A DNA stretch of 64,000 nucleotides from Marinobacter nauticus (GTDB taxonomy: Bacteria; Pseudomonadota; Gammaproteobacteria; Pseudomonadales; Oleiphilaceae). Positions 1 through 8,590 of this stretch are shown here, piece by piece. Position numbers and translations under genes: made by a program. The number at the start of each line of letters is the position of its first letter. The first letter of the stretch is position 1. The notes under the pieces are model-generated. The model searched no databases. It was given only the letters and a program-made list of their open reading frames with translations, and was not told the DNA's origin. Where the stretch lies: contig NZ_RBJB01000003.1 of assembly GCF_003634635.1 (NCBI RefSeq), forward strand, positions 806,001 through 870,000, in the 5' to 3' direction.

Positions 1-157
1 GGGCCAGACGACCCGCCGTGTCGATATCGGTATGCTCGTGGGGCTCGTCGCCACCGCTGCTACCGCCACAGGCTGCAAGCAGAGTTGCCGCGGCTATCAT
101 CAGCGAAGCGGCCAACGGACGAATTCGAAAAGGGAAGGGTTGGGATTGATCAGACAT
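1..157 (-). CDS. Partial lipoprotein, zinc-island context
   Basis: Only the first 52 codons are in the window; the gene runs off the left edge. The start ATG at 157 has AAGGAGTTC upstream on the minus strand. The product begins with a positively charged segment, a hydrophobic stretch and the lipobox LLAAC, followed by a Gly/Ser linker and a short acidic, His-containing segment (DEPHEHTDID), so it is very likely an outer-surface or periplasmic lipoprotein. The family cannot be told from this fragment. A Zur-like palindrome at 172-185 lies directly in front of the start, so a role in metal binding or delivery during zinc shortage is an inference from context. Confidence 0.7.
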   Translation of the reverse strand, partial: MSDQSQPFPFRIRPLAASLMIAAATLLAACGGSSGGDEPHEHTDIDTAGRLA

Positions 158-171
158 CAAGAACTCCTTTT

Positions 172-185
172 AATGTTATAACGTT
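172..185. promoter_or_regulatory. Candidate Zur box upstream of the partial lipoprotein gene
   Basis: The sequence AATGTTATAACGTT is a 14-base palindrome with one mismatch and matches the core ATGTTATAACAT of the boxes at 898, 8591 and 35604. It lies 15 bases upstream of the minus-strand ATG at 157 and downstream of the DUF1826 gene, so its target is the lipoprotein gene. Assignment to Zur is inferred from the shared core and the neighbouring zur gene. Confidence 0.65.
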
Positions 186-198
186 GCTTTTATTCGCT

Positions 199-834
199 TC
201 AGGAAAGCCAGTCCAGTCCCAGAACCAGCCTTGGCGTATCACCCGGCGCAGGTGAGCGGTGAACAAGGCCGCGACCTTCGTTGCCAATCCAGGCTTCTCC
301 CTTGAGAATCGCAACCGAGCCGGTTGGCATGACTTGGATGCGGCTCTCCGCTACTGGCTGCTCCGGCAACGGGCCCGGGGTTGCAGGGCGCAGAACATCG
401 GATTCCGCTAGCCACTCGGTTCCCCGTCCCGAATAGGTCACCAGCAATCGAGCCGGAACCCGGTCGGTGTGAAACCGGGGACACATGGTGTCAGCCAGCA
501 CATGAACCCGAATTCCCACGGCAGCAGGCTCGAACAGGCATCGATACATGGCGATCAGTTCCCTGACATCCGCCAGCCACGCCCGGGCGCCAGACAGCTC
601 CAGTGCCCAGCCGGGAAGAATCTCATCAACAGGTTCGTCTTTCTCCTGCGCCACAAAGCGCTCGAAGCTGGACATCTCTGAGGCGAAATGGCGGGCAAAC
701 TCAAGGCATTCCGTGCGCGGTTCCCGGCGCCAGACCGCGAGATTGACCTCATCCCGGAATATCTCTGTCAGACATTCAGGCTTGCTCCCGTGAACAGCCA
801 CAGGACCGGACACTGCATTGGACTCTACTGTCAT
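199..834 (-). CDS. DUF1826 protein of the zinc-starvation island
   Basis: A soluble protein of 211 residues resembling the DUF1826 family, whose members are found beside COG0523 GTPases and Zur-regulated genes. The biochemical role is unknown. A run near the middle (VHVLADTMCPRFHTDRVPARLL) followed by a conserved-looking GKGE-type end region (LKGEAWIG, then LVHRSPAP) has the H-x-D spacing and later His seen in Fe(II)/2-oxoglutarate-like folds; this resemblance is only suggestive. The ATG at 834 was preferred over an upstream TTG at 840 because GGAGG lies six bases before it. The gene diverges from the COG0523 gene across the Zur box at 898-920, so both are probably derepressed together. Confidence 0.75.
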   Translation of the reverse strand: MTVESNAVSGPVAVHGSKPECLTEIFRDEVNLAVWRREPRTECLEFARHFASEMSSFERFVAQEKDEPVDEILPGWALELSGARAWLADVRELIAMYRCLFEPAAVGIRVHVLADTMCPRFHTDRVPARLLVTYSGRGTEWLAESDVLRPATPGPLPEQPVAESRIQVMPTGSVAILKGEAWIGNEGRGLVHRSPAPGDTPRLVLGLDWLS

Positions 835-897
835 GGACAACCTCCGTGCCTGCAGGCTATCGGAACGAACTTAAAAACAGGTAACGTTTCAGGGTCG

Positions 898-920
898 AAA
901 ATGTTATGTTATAACATATC
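898..920. promoter_or_regulatory. Candidate Zur box between DUF1826 and COG0523 genes
   Basis: A perfect 12-base palindrome ATGTTATAACAT at 906-917 is preceded by an overlapping extra half-site ATGTTAT at 901-907. The whole resembles the known gammaproteobacterial Zur operator (AAATGTTATA-N-TATAACATTT form). Its first 21 bases are identical to the box at 8591. It sits between divergent starts at 834 and 975. Confidence 0.8.
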
Positions 921-974
921 TAAAGTAAAGCGCCGTGGACGCGGCGCGTAGCGGAAAAACGCAGGAGTTTACGA

Positions 975-2177
975 ATGAAGCAATCTGACTCGCGGTTACC
1001 GGTTACGGTGCTGTCCGGCTTTCTGGGCGCCGGCAAAACCACCGTTCTCAATCACATTCTCAACAACCGCGCGGGCAAACGCGTGGCGGTGATCGTGAAC
1101 GACATGAGCGAGGTCAACATCGATGCCGCTCAGGTCCAGCAGGAGGTCACGCTCAACCGTTCGGAAGAGAAACTGGTGGAGATGAGCAATGGATGCATCT
1201 GCTGCACGCTCCGGGAGGATCTGCTGGTCGAGGTCCGGAAACTGGCATCCGAAGGGCGCTTTGACTGCCTGGTGATCGAGTCCACCGGTATTTCAGAACC
1301 CCTGCCGGTGGCGGAGACGTTTACCTTTGCCGACGAAGACGGCGTTAGCCTGTCTGATATCGCACGCCTGGACACCATGGTGACGGTGGTGGATGCGGTG
1401 AACTTCCTGAAGGACTATGACGAGGCCCAGTCACTCCAGGAAACCGGCGAGAGCCTTGGCGAGGAAGACGAGCGCAGCGTTGCGGATTTGCTGGTTGACC
1501 AGATCGAGTTCAGTGACATCCTGCTGATCAGCAAGACCGACCTGGCCAGCCCGGAAGATCTGGAACGACTCAAAGGAGTACTTCGCAGCCTAAACACAGA
1601 AGCGGAAATTATTCCGATCTCCCAGGGCGCAGTGCCGCTCGACAAGGTGCTGGAGACCGGCCGTTTCAGTTTCGAGCGTGCTCAGCAGGCACCCGGATGG
1701 CTCAAGGAAATGCGCGGCGAGCACATTCCTGAAACCGAAGAGTATGGCATTTCGAGCTTCGTGTATCGCGCACGCCGACCTTTCCATCCCGCCAAGTTCT
1801 ACGACTTCCTGCACGAGGGGACTTCGAAAGGCAAACTGATCCGCTCCAAGGGTTATTTCTGGCTCGCAACCCGCCCCGAATTTGCAGGCAGCTGGAGTCA
1901 GGCCGGCGGTATTGCCCGCTATGGTTTTGCCGGCATGTTCTGGAAAGCCGTGCCGGAAAGTAACTGGCCAGAAGACCCGGAATACCGAACGGCCATTATG
2001 GAAAGCTGGGAGGAACCCTTCGGCGACATGCGCCAGGAGCTGGTGTTCATTGGCCAGAACCTGGATCGCGACGTCATAACCCGCCAGCTGGATGCATGCC
2101 TGCTGGATGACGAGCAGTTGCTCGCGGGCAAGGAATTCTGGCAGACCCTCAATGACCCCTTTCCCGCCTGGAGATAA
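975..2177 (+). CDS. COG0523 (CobW/ZigA-like) zinc-associated GTPase
   Basis: A 400-residue G3E-family P-loop GTPase thought to bind zinc and deliver it to client proteins when zinc is scarce. Visible features are the Walker A motif GFLGAGKTT at residues 15-23, the metal-binding CICC motif at 74-77, the ESTGISEP switch segment near 102-109 and a SKTDL guanine-specificity motif near 186-190, followed by a C-terminal CobW domain ending around residue 400. It follows the Zur box at 898-920 and is seven bases ahead of the DksA-like gene, so the two form an operon. Function as a zinc chaperone is family knowledge; the client is unknown, though the neighbouring zinc enzymes are candidates. Confidence 0.9.
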   Translation: MKQSDSRLPVTVLSGFLGAGKTTVLNHILNNRAGKRVAVIVNDMSEVNIDAAQVQQEVTLNRSEEKLVEMSNGCICCTLREDLLVEVRKLASEGRFDCLVIESTGISEPLPVAETFTFADEDGVSLSDIARLDTMVTVVDAVNFLKDYDEAQSLQETGESLGEEDERSVADLLVDQIEFSDILLISKTDLASPEDLERLKGVLRSLNTEAEIIPISQGAVPLDKVLETGRFSFERAQQAPGWLKEMRGEHIPETEEYGISSFVYRARRPFHPAKFYDFLHEGTSKGKLIRSKGYFWLATRPEFAGSWSQAGGIARYGFAGMFWKAVPESNWPEDPEYRTAIMESWEEPFGDMRQELVFIGQNLDRDVITRQLDACLLDDEQLLAGKEFWQTLNDPFPAWR

Positions 2178-2183
2178 GCCATC

Positions 2184-2591
2184 ATGACAATGACGCGAGA
2201 TGAGATTCTGCAGGCACCGGCCGACGACTACATGAACAAGGCGCAACTGGCATTCTTTCGAAAATTGCTTGAAGATTTGCGCACCGAAACGATGGACAGC
2301 ATTGAGTCTGCCAAACGGCAGCTGGCGAGCCCGCCGGAAATGAACGACGAGGCGGATCGCGCCGCTTACGAAGAGGAATCGAGACTGGCGCTGCGCATTG
2401 TCGACCGGGAACGACGCCTGCTCCCGAAAATCGAGGCTGCGATCAAGCGAATATTAAACGGTGATTACGGCTACTGCCGGGAATCCGGGGAACCCATCGG
2501 GATTCCCCGGTTACTGGCACGCCCGACAGCAGAACTGTGCGCAGAGGTTAAAACCCTGAACGAGCGAAAGGAGCTCAATTACCGACAATAA
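2184..2591 (+). CDS. DksA2-like, zinc-finger-deficient RNA polymerase regulator
   Basis: A 135-residue DksA/TraR-family protein. The coiled-coil tip has the expected acidic motif (NDEADRA, residues 54-60) that reaches the RNA polymerase secondary channel. The zinc finger is degenerate: Cys98 is followed by Ser101 instead of a second Cys, and Cys119 by Val122, so only two of four zinc ligands remain. This is the pattern of P. aeruginosa DksA2, which replaces zinc-dependent DksA under zinc starvation. The start ATG at 2184 has GGAGA upstream, overlapping the end of the COG0523 gene. It ends 73 bases before the convergent hisI paralogue. Confidence 0.9.
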   Translation: MTMTRDEILQAPADDYMNKAQLAFFRKLLEDLRTETMDSIESAKRQLASPPEMNDEADRAAYEEESRLALRIVDRERRLLPKIEAAIKRILNGDYGYCRESGEPIGIPRLLARPTAELCAEVKTLNERKELNYRQ

Positions 2592-2664
2592 GCACGCCTG
2601 CCGATACGTTAAATTGCCGCATGGCCGACGCTGGCCGACTGAGCATGCAATCGCCCATTCCTCC

Positions 2665-3180
2665 TTAGAGTCTAGTAGGGTTGGGCGCATCACCGTACAC
2701 GTCCATGGGATCAAACTGTTTTTCATGCTCAACAAACACCAGATCACTGCCGTTGTTTCGTTCTGCCGCAACCGGCACCTTGCGATAGAAACAGGAGCGG
2801 TAACCGACATGGCAGCTGGCACCCGAGCCAGCCACGCGAACCCTTAACCAGACCGCGTCCTGGTCGTCATCGATGCGCATTTCAACCACCTCCTGAACCA
2901 GCCCACTGGTAGCGCCTTTGTGCCATAGAACTTCACGGCTACGGCTCCAGTAATGGGCTTCACCGGTGGTAATGGTTCTCGCCAATGCATCGGCGTTCAT
3001 ATACCCCAGCATAAGCACTTCCCCACTTTCTGCATCTGTGGTTACGCAGGTAATCAAGCCATCAGCGTCGAACTTGGGCGCCAACTCTGCCCCTTCTTCC
3101 ACCTGCTCGATTGAGGTTCTGGCAGCGAGCTCGACAGTGCCTGGGCCGGAATCTCTGGTGTTACCGGAATCGGTCGTCAT
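2665..3180 (-). CDS. HisI paralogue lacking one zinc-binding Cys
   Basis: A second phosphoribosyl-AMP cyclohydrolase of 171 residues, about 30 longer at the N terminus than the housekeeping HisI at 26957. The conserved [15 protein letters not shown] segment (79-93) and the CHVGYRSC motif (Cys123, Cys130) are present. The third zinc ligand, Cys in the DCD motif of normal HisI (Cys87 in the other copy), is Asp105 here (IDDDQD). That fits a version that works with less or another metal in histidine synthesis. The upstream in-frame TTG at 3204 was rejected in favour of ATG at 3180, which has AAAGGA in front. Last gene of the znuA-zur-folE2-cysS-pyrC-hisI run. Confidence 0.88.
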   Translation of the reverse strand: MTTDSGNTRDSGPGTVELAARTSIEQVEEGAELAPKFDADGLITCVTTDAESGEVLMLGYMNADALARTITTGEAHYWSRSREVLWHKGATSGLVQEVVEMRIDDDQDAVWLRVRVAGSGASCHVGYRSCFYRKVPVAAERNNGSDLVFVEHEKQFDPMDVYGDAPNPTRL

Positions 3181-3210
3181 GATATATCGTTCCTTTCTGA
3201 TCAAATTAAT

Positions 3211-4587
3211 TCAATCGGAGACAGAGATTGCCCCGAACGTTTCGAGAAATTGAATAGTCTTGCCCCGGGGAGCGCCCTCAAGTTGTTCCTCACGCACAAC
3301 CACATGACCCCGAATCACAGTGTGGATTGGCCAGCCGGTTATCTTCTTGCCATCGTATGGCGTCCATCCGCTGCGGCTGGCTATCCAATCGTTCGTTATC
3401 GTGCGCTGCGCAGACAGATCAACGATCGTCAGGTCGGCATCGTATCCGAGTGCGATGCGCCCCTTACCCTCCAGGCCAAAGATCCGCGCAGGGCCAGCAC
3501 TGGTCAGATCCACCAACCGCTGCAACGTGAGACGCCCGTTATCTACGTGGTCCAGCATCACCGGCAACAGCGTCTGCACCCCGGTCATACCGCTGGGCGA
3601 TTGCGGGTATGGTTTCGCTTTTTCTTCCAGGGTATGAGGGGCGTGATCGCTGCCGATCACATCCACGGTGCCCTCTCGGATCGCCTGCCACAAAGCGTCC
3701 TGATGGCGCTGTTCCCGGACCGGCGGGTTCATTTGGGCCAGACTTCCCAGGCGCTGATAACACTCGGGGGCCGCCATGGTGAGGTGATGCGGCGTCACTT
3801 CCACAGTCACGCGCCGTTTATGCCGGGCCAGGTATCGCATTTCCTCAGCTGTGGAAACGTGCAGGACGTGCAGCCGACGCCCCGCTTCCTCCGCCATGGC
3901 TACGATCCGCTTCGTCGCCAGAAGCGCAGACTCCACATCGCGCCAGTCCGGATGCTGGCAAACATCGCCACTGGCCTCGACAATCGACTTGCGCTGGCGC
4001 AAGCGGGCCTCGTCCTCGGCATGGACCGCCATCCGTCGGCGCCCATGGCGCAGAATGTTTCGTAGCACGGTGTCATCGTCCGCCAGCAGGTCGCCAAACG
4101 AACTGCCCATGAACACCTTCACACCCGCACAGCCCGGCAGAGTTTCAAGAATCTGAAGTTGTTCGGCATTGACGCCCGAGCCTCCGATGTAAAAGGCATA
4201 ATCACACCAGGCCCGACCTTGAGCCGCATCCAGCTTCGCCTGTAAATCCTCATGCCAGAGGGTCAGTGGATTGGTGTTCGGCATTTCAAAAACGCCGGTC
4301 ACCCCACCCAGCACCGCGCCGCGAGTCCCGGTTTCAAGATCTTCCTTATGGGTCAGCCCGGGCTCGCGGAAGTGCACCTGACTGTCGATCACACCGGGCA
4401 AGATATGCAGCCCCCGGGCATCAATGGTCGAAACAGCGTCCCACTGCCCCTGCAAACATCCGAGGGCGACAATTCGACCGTCACGACAGGCTAAATCCGC
4501 CTGTTCGGAACCATTGGGCGTGAGCACGGTGCCACCAACAACCAACAGATCCGCGTATTTTTCAGGGTGGTAGCCCTCTACAGTCAT
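3211..4587 (-). CDS. Dihydroorotase paralogue (PyrC/PyrQ type)
   Basis: A 458-residue amidohydrolase of the class I dihydroorotase type, catalysing ring closure of carbamoyl aspartate in pyrimidine synthesis. Recognisable parts are the DSQVHFREPG strand (68-77), Lys157 in KVFMGS where the bridging carboxylated Lys normally lies, His189 (VHAED), His243 (LHVST) and Asp314 (GSDHAPH). The usual metal-binding HxH is QxH here (Gln70, His72), so one zinc ligand is replaced. Start ATG at 4587 follows GGAGGAAAG. Such copies are known in Zur-regulated clusters (for example PyrQ of P. aeruginosa). Whether it is active, and with what metal, cannot be read from sequence. Confidence 0.88.
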   Translation of the reverse strand: MTVEGYHPEKYADLLVVGGTVLTPNGSEQADLACRDGRIVALGCLQGQWDAVSTIDARGLHILPGVIDSQVHFREPGLTHKEDLETGTRGAVLGGVTGVFEMPNTNPLTLWHEDLQAKLDAAQGRAWCDYAFYIGGSGVNAEQLQILETLPGCAGVKVFMGSSFGDLLADDDTVLRNILRHGRRRMAVHAEDEARLRQRKSIVEASGDVCQHPDWRDVESALLATKRIVAMAEEAGRRLHVLHVSTAEEMRYLARHKRRVTVEVTPHHLTMAAPECYQRLGSLAQMNPPVREQRHQDALWQAIREGTVDVIGSDHAPHTLEEKAKPYPQSPSGMTGVQTLLPVMLDHVDNGRLTLQRLVDLTSAGPARIFGLEGKGRIALGYDADLTIVDLSAQRTITNDWIASRSGWTPYDGKKITGWPIHTVIRGHVVVREEQLEGAPRGKTIQFLETFGAISVSD

Positions 4588-4674
4588 GCGACTTTCCTCC
4601 AGCTTGAATTCAGCACCTTATGGCGATGAAGCACCTGAAGAGTAAGGAAACACATCTCTCTCGACGAGAAGGTG

Positions 4675-6096
4675 TCAACGCTCTTTTCCCCAACGCCAAT
4701 GCGAGCCCTGAGCCGTATCCTCAATCACCACTCCCTCTTGCCTCAGTTGCTCCCTGATCACGTCGGAACGCGCGAAATCCTTCTGATCACGGGCTTCCTG
4801 CCGTTCACGGAACATTGCCTCAATGCATTCGGGTGGCAATTCCTCACGACTACTGCTCGATTCCAAGCCAAGCAAATCAGCAAGCGCCAGCTCGCTAGGC
4901 GAGCGAAGAAGGCCTAGCATGCCGGCCGAGGCACGGAAGGTCCGCGCCGCTTCCCTCGCCCGCTCGCGTGTATCGGCCTGCTGCACCTGATGACACAGCT
5001 CATGCAGCCGTTTCAACGCCCGGGACACGTTAAGATCATCACGAAGGGCTGCCAGAACTTCTGCGTCTGGCTCGCACTCAGCACCGACCTGCTGCCACAC
5101 GTCATCCTCCGCGACAGCTAGACACTTATACCAACGGGCCAAAATTTCGACTGATTGAGTCAGGCGGCGCTCATTCCAGTCGAGGGGGTTGCGATAATTG
5201 GTCGACAGCAGGGCCAGGCGAATAGCCTCACCGGGAGCCTTGGCAAGCAGATCCCGAATCAACAGCACATTGCCCTGTGACTTGGACATCTTCTGCCCAT
5301 CCACGGTGACAAAGGAGTTGTGGACCCAGCTTCGACAATAGCGGGTGCCATTGGCACAGGTACCCTGGGCGATTTCGTTTTCATGGTGTGGGAATATCAG
5401 ATCCTGCCCACCACCATGAATGTCGATCGTTGTGCCGAGGTGCTTGCCGATCATCGCCGAGCATTCAACGTGCCATCCTGGCCTGCCTCGGCCCCAGGGG
5501 CTTGCCCAGCCGGGCTGATCGCCGGTTGATGGTTTCCAGAGCACGAAATCCAGAGGGCTACGTTTGTAGGGGGCGACCTCTACCCGGGCACCGGCAAGCA
5601 TGTCCTCGGGTTTGCGCCTGGACAAAGCCCCATAGTCGGAATAGGAGGGCACATGGAAGAGCACGTGCCCCGATGCTTCATAGGCGTGCCCCCGAATCAT
5701 AAGAGCCTGAATCAACTCTATGATGTCCGGAATATGCTCGGTGACTCGGGGCTCCAAATCCGGAGCTTCAACTCCCAGGGCTTCGAGATCCTCATGATAG
5801 GCATCAATATACCGATCCGTAAGCGTCTTGATGCTCACCCCTTCGGCAGCCGCCGCGGCATTGATCTTGTCATCAACATCCGTGAAGTTGCGGGCATAGA
5901 GCACACAGGGATAGTCGTGGCGCAGCAGCCGGGCCAGTACATCGAAGATCACCGCCGGCCGCGCATTACCGATATGCGCATAGTTGTAGACCGTGGGCCC
6001 ACATACGTACATGGTCACTCGCCCGGGGAGCTCCGTGCTCAGTGGCTCTTTTTGGCCCGCCAGCGTATTGAAAAGCTGGATTCCATCGGCGCCCAT
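4675..6096 (-). CDS. cysS: Cysteinyl-tRNA synthetase in the zinc island
   Basis: A 473-residue class I synthetase charging tRNA-Cys. The HIGN signature is at 41-44 and KMSKS at 269-273. The four residues matching the catalytic zinc site of E. coli CysS are kept: Cys32 (YVCGPT), Cys212 (HVECS), His237 and Glu241 (FPHHENE). Unlike the DksA, HisI and PyrC copies nearby it therefore looks zinc-dependent, perhaps a spare or higher-affinity copy. Its ATG overlaps the folE2 stop (TGATG), so it is translationally coupled in the znuA-zur operon. Whether another cysS exists elsewhere in the genome is not visible here. Confidence 0.92.
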   Translation of the reverse strand: MGADGIQLFNTLAGQKEPLSTELPGRVTMYVCGPTVYNYAHIGNARPAVIFDVLARLLRHDYPCVLYARNFTDVDDKINAAAAAEGVSIKTLTDRYIDAYHEDLEALGVEAPDLEPRVTEHIPDIIELIQALMIRGHAYEASGHVLFHVPSYSDYGALSRRKPEDMLAGARVEVAPYKRSPLDFVLWKPSTGDQPGWASPWGRGRPGWHVECSAMIGKHLGTTIDIHGGGQDLIFPHHENEIAQGTCANGTRYCRSWVHNSFVTVDGQKMSKSQGNVLLIRDLLAKAPGEAIRLALLSTNYRNPLDWNERRLTQSVEILARWYKCLAVAEDDVWQQVGAECEPDAEVLAALRDDLNVSRALKRLHELCHQVQQADTRERAREAARTFRASAGMLGLLRSPSELALADLLGLESSSSREELPPECIEAMFRERQEARDQKDFARSDVIREQLRQEGVVIEDTAQGSHWRWGKER

Positions 6097-7010
6097 CAGA
6101 TCACCCCCTGAAAATCCCCGCTGGCCGATGCAACGGCATCGTGTGAATGCAGGCTCTCCAGATGCCGAACATGGGTTCGCAGATTATCGTAACGCCCGGA
6201 TAAAGCGCTCTGGATCCGCCGTGCCGCATCCTCGACATACATCAGGTTTTGACCGTTCAACCACGCAAATGCCTGCTCATCGGCCCGCTTGACGGCGGTC
6301 TGGACGGGCGTTGCCAGGACTGCCTCGATCTGATCAATAAGCGCCATCAGGCCAAAGCTTTCTGACGAGTCGGAGATATCTACACTCACCGTTGCTTCGC
6401 TCCGCTGGCTGTGAGGCGTAGCGAGCGAGGCATTCTGTTGAAGCCAGGCGGCCACTTCCTCGCTCGTCAGCCCGGATCGGTCTGGAAAGTGTTCTCTGAA
6501 ACCGTCAGCCACCAGCTGACGAGCCAGTGCCGCCGAGCACGGACACGTCGATGAATACTCCACCTGAACCGACGCTTTAAGCGCGAACCAAGTATGGTCC
6601 AGTGTGGCCTCAAGCCGGACCGGATAAGACTTCCAGCCGGCCAATTCCGGCGTCCGAAGCGCCGGTCGTCTGGCGAGAAGACTGAAGTCCAGCGCCACCC
6701 GCGCGCCATCTGTGTAACAGTCTTTGTGACTTGCTACCATCTGTTGGAGAAGCTCTCTCAGGTCTCCGGGCGCCAATCCCTCCACTCGGGTTAGCTCGTC
6801 CAGCATCCGATACAAGCGGGACATGTGGATGCCTTTCACCGTCAACGCCGGCAGATTGACCTGAAGATCCGCAACAGCATGAATGGTTCCCGGACACCCG
6901 GGCTCGTCCAGTTGAACCGGTATGTCTATCCGGCTCATTCCCACCCACTCTAGCGGCGCACGGATAGCTGAGATTTCATTACTGGCGACATCGGGTAAAT
7001 CCTGATTCAT
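6096..7010 (-). CDS. folE2: GTP cyclohydrolase FolE2 (type IB)
   Basis: A 304-residue GTP cyclohydrolase IB, the zinc-independent alternative to FolE for the first step of folate synthesis. The hallmark Cys-bearing segment [13 protein letters not shown] and the HSQRSEA motif are present. The open frame extends upstream through zur, but the ATG at 7010 gives the family's usual N terminus (MNQDLPDVA) and falls two bases before the zur stop codon, so the start was set there. FolE2 genes are classic members of the Zur regulon, and the position between zur and cysS agrees. Confidence 0.93.
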   Translation of the reverse strand: MNQDLPDVASNEISAIRAPLEWVGMSRIDIPVQLDEPGCPGTIHAVADLQVNLPALTVKGIHMSRLYRMLDELTRVEGLAPGDLRELLQQMVASHKDCYTDGARVALDFSLLARRPALRTPELAGWKSYPVRLEATLDHTWFALKASVQVEYSSTCPCSAALARQLVADGFREHFPDRSGLTSEEVAAWLQQNASLATPHSQRSEATVSVDISDSSESFGLMALIDQIEAVLATPVQTAVKRADEQAFAWLNGQNLMYVEDAARRIQSALSGRYDNLRTHVRHLESLHSHDAVASASGDFQGVI

Positions 7011-7011
7011 G

Positions 7012-7434
7012 CTAAACCTGTCTCGATCTGTTAGAGGTTGATACTTTTTCAGCGTGAGTTTTCCGGCCGGCACACGAAGAACATATACCGTGTAATTCCA
7101 CAACCGCTCGAACAACCTGAAAGTCCGATTGGCCGAGAGATGCCTGCAACTCCGCAATCTCCCGGGCATCGACGAATTCCCGGATCCATCCGCACTGATC
7201 ACAAATCAAGAAGGCGGCGGGGGAGGCCTTGCCTCGATCCGAGCACGCAATGAAGGAGTTAAGGCTTTCCAGCTTCCTGACAAATCCGAGATCGCCAAGC
7301 CGGTCCAATGCCCGATAGACCTGGGTTGCACCGCGAAAGCCTGTCTCCTTTAAAATGGCGTAAGCACCCAACGGGGCATCCGCCTGCTGCAGGACTTCCA
7401 AGACCCTTCTTTGATTTGCGGTCAGCTTGTCCAT
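7012..7434 (-). CDS. zur: Fur-family zinc uptake regulator Zur
   Basis: A 140-residue Fur-family repressor. The winged-helix recognition region is [17 protein letters not shown] (36-52) and the structural zinc site has two CxxC pairs (Cys78/Cys81 and Cys118/Cys121). Compared with E. coli Zur, the sensing-site Cys88 is kept as Cys64, but the downstream His (His96 in E. coli) has no equivalent: the loop reads [12 protein letters not shown] with no His at all. The N-terminal extension of about 20 residues found in E. coli Zur is also missing. It lies 54 bases downstream of znuA and almost touches folE2, so it is probably autoregulated through the box at 8591. Confidence 0.88.
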   Translation of the reverse strand: MDKLTANQRRVLEVLQQADAPLGAYAILKETGFRGATQVYRALDRLGDLGFVRKLESLNSFIACSDRGKASPAAFLICDQCGWIREFVDAREIAELQASLGQSDFQVVRAVVELHGICSSCAGRKTHAEKVSTSNRSRQV

Positions 7435-7488
7435 TGGGTTAACCGTCCGAGAAGCTCTGACTGAATTGCTGGAAACCGTTCATCGCTT

Positions 7489-8538
7489 TTATCGGCATTT
7501 CTCAAGGCTGTTCATCAACGCCTCAAGCAGTAGCGAATACTGACCGCCACCAATTTGGAGGTCAGCACCCAACGGATCCATAACCCCGACGGTTTTCACT
7601 TTAGAACCCTCGAAAACCGTTTTCACAAGTCCGGGGTCGTACTGTGGCTCGGTAAACGCGCAGGTCACGCCAAGCTCAGAGACCATCGACTGAATCTCAC
7701 GGATTCGAGCCGGACTGGGATCTGACGCATCGGACACCGAAATTGCACCAGCTGCCAGCAACCCGAAGCGACGCTCGAAATACTGATAGGCATCATGAAA
7801 AACGATAAAACGGATCCCCTCGATTCGATCTGCCCGCTCTTGCAATGAAGCGATCAAGTTGTCCATCGACTGGGCAAAATCCTTGGCGTTGTTCTGATAG
7901 ACGCTGGCATTCGCCGGATCAACTTCCGAGAGGGCCTGGGCAATTTTAGCGGACCAGATTTTCGCATTCATCGGATCCAGCCAGGCGTGAGGGTCATGCT
8001 CTCCATGGTGGTGGCCGTCATGCTCGGCGTGGTGGTCCTCGTGATGCTCATCTTGATGTTCATCATGCGCATCTTGGTGTTCATCATGCTCATCATGGTG
8101 CTGATCGTGACCATCCTGCCCCTCGCCGTGCGAATCGTGGCCGCCTTCTGCACCATGTTCACCATGAGCGTGCGCTTCGAACGTTGCCCCTTCCCGGAAC
8201 CCGTATTTGACCGTCTCGGACAACTCCAGCATTTCGACCCTGGTTGCTGAACCTGCCAGGTTCTCCAGAGAGTTCTCCAGCCAGGGCGTCAGCTCACCAC
8301 TGATCCAGAAAACCACCTGCGCTTCGGCAAGTGCTTCGGCCTCTGATGGACGGAGGGAATAACTGTGAGGTGACGCCTCAGGCTGAATCAGCAGCTCTGG
8401 TTCTCCGACCCCTTTCATCACTTGAGTCACAACGGAGTGCAGCGGGGCGATATCGACCGCGACTCTGGGAGCGGATGCCCAACTGTTGAAGGGCAGGAAA
8501 CTGAGCGCGGCGCCAGCTAGAATTATCGGTCGTATCAT
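7489..8538 (-). CDS. znuA: Zinc ABC transporter substrate-binding protein ZnuA
   Basis: A 349-residue periplasmic zinc-binding protein with a Sec signal peptide (cleavage near WASA, residue 22). Likely zinc ligands are His58 (SPHSY), His184 (DPHAWLDP), His248 (FHDAYQYF) and an acidic residue in PLGAD near 326. Residues 121-181 form a very acidic, His-rich loop with 21 histidines, typical of ZnuA and thought to capture zinc for transfer. ATG at 8538 follows AGGAGA. First gene of the minus-strand zinc operon, divergent from znuCB across the Zur box. Confidence 0.97.
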   Translation of the reverse strand: MIRPIILAGAALSFLPFNSWASAPRVAVDIAPLHSVVTQVMKGVGEPELLIQPEASPHSYSLRPSEAEALAEAQVVFWISGELTPWLENSLENLAGSATRVEMLELSETVKYGFREGATFEAHAHGEHGAEGGHDSHGEGQDGHDQHHDEHDEHQDAHDEHQDEHHEDHHAEHDGHHHGEHDPHAWLDPMNAKIWSAKIAQALSEVDPANASVYQNNAKDFAQSMDNLIASLQERADRIEGIRFIVFHDAYQYFERRFGLLAAGAISVSDASDPSPARIREIQSMVSELGVTCAFTEPQYDPGLVKTVFEGSKVKTVGVMDPLGADLQIGGGQYSLLLEALMNSLEKCR

Positions 8539-8590
8539 TGAAATCTCCTGGACAGCTTGAGGTTGGTTGCAATCAATTTGCAGAAGGCGG

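Noticed and set aside
7987..8250. Plus-strand frame rich in Met, Val, Ile and Leu that looks like membrane helices
   Set aside because: It is the reverse complement of the His/Asp-rich loop of znuA, which automatically gives hydrophobic codons.
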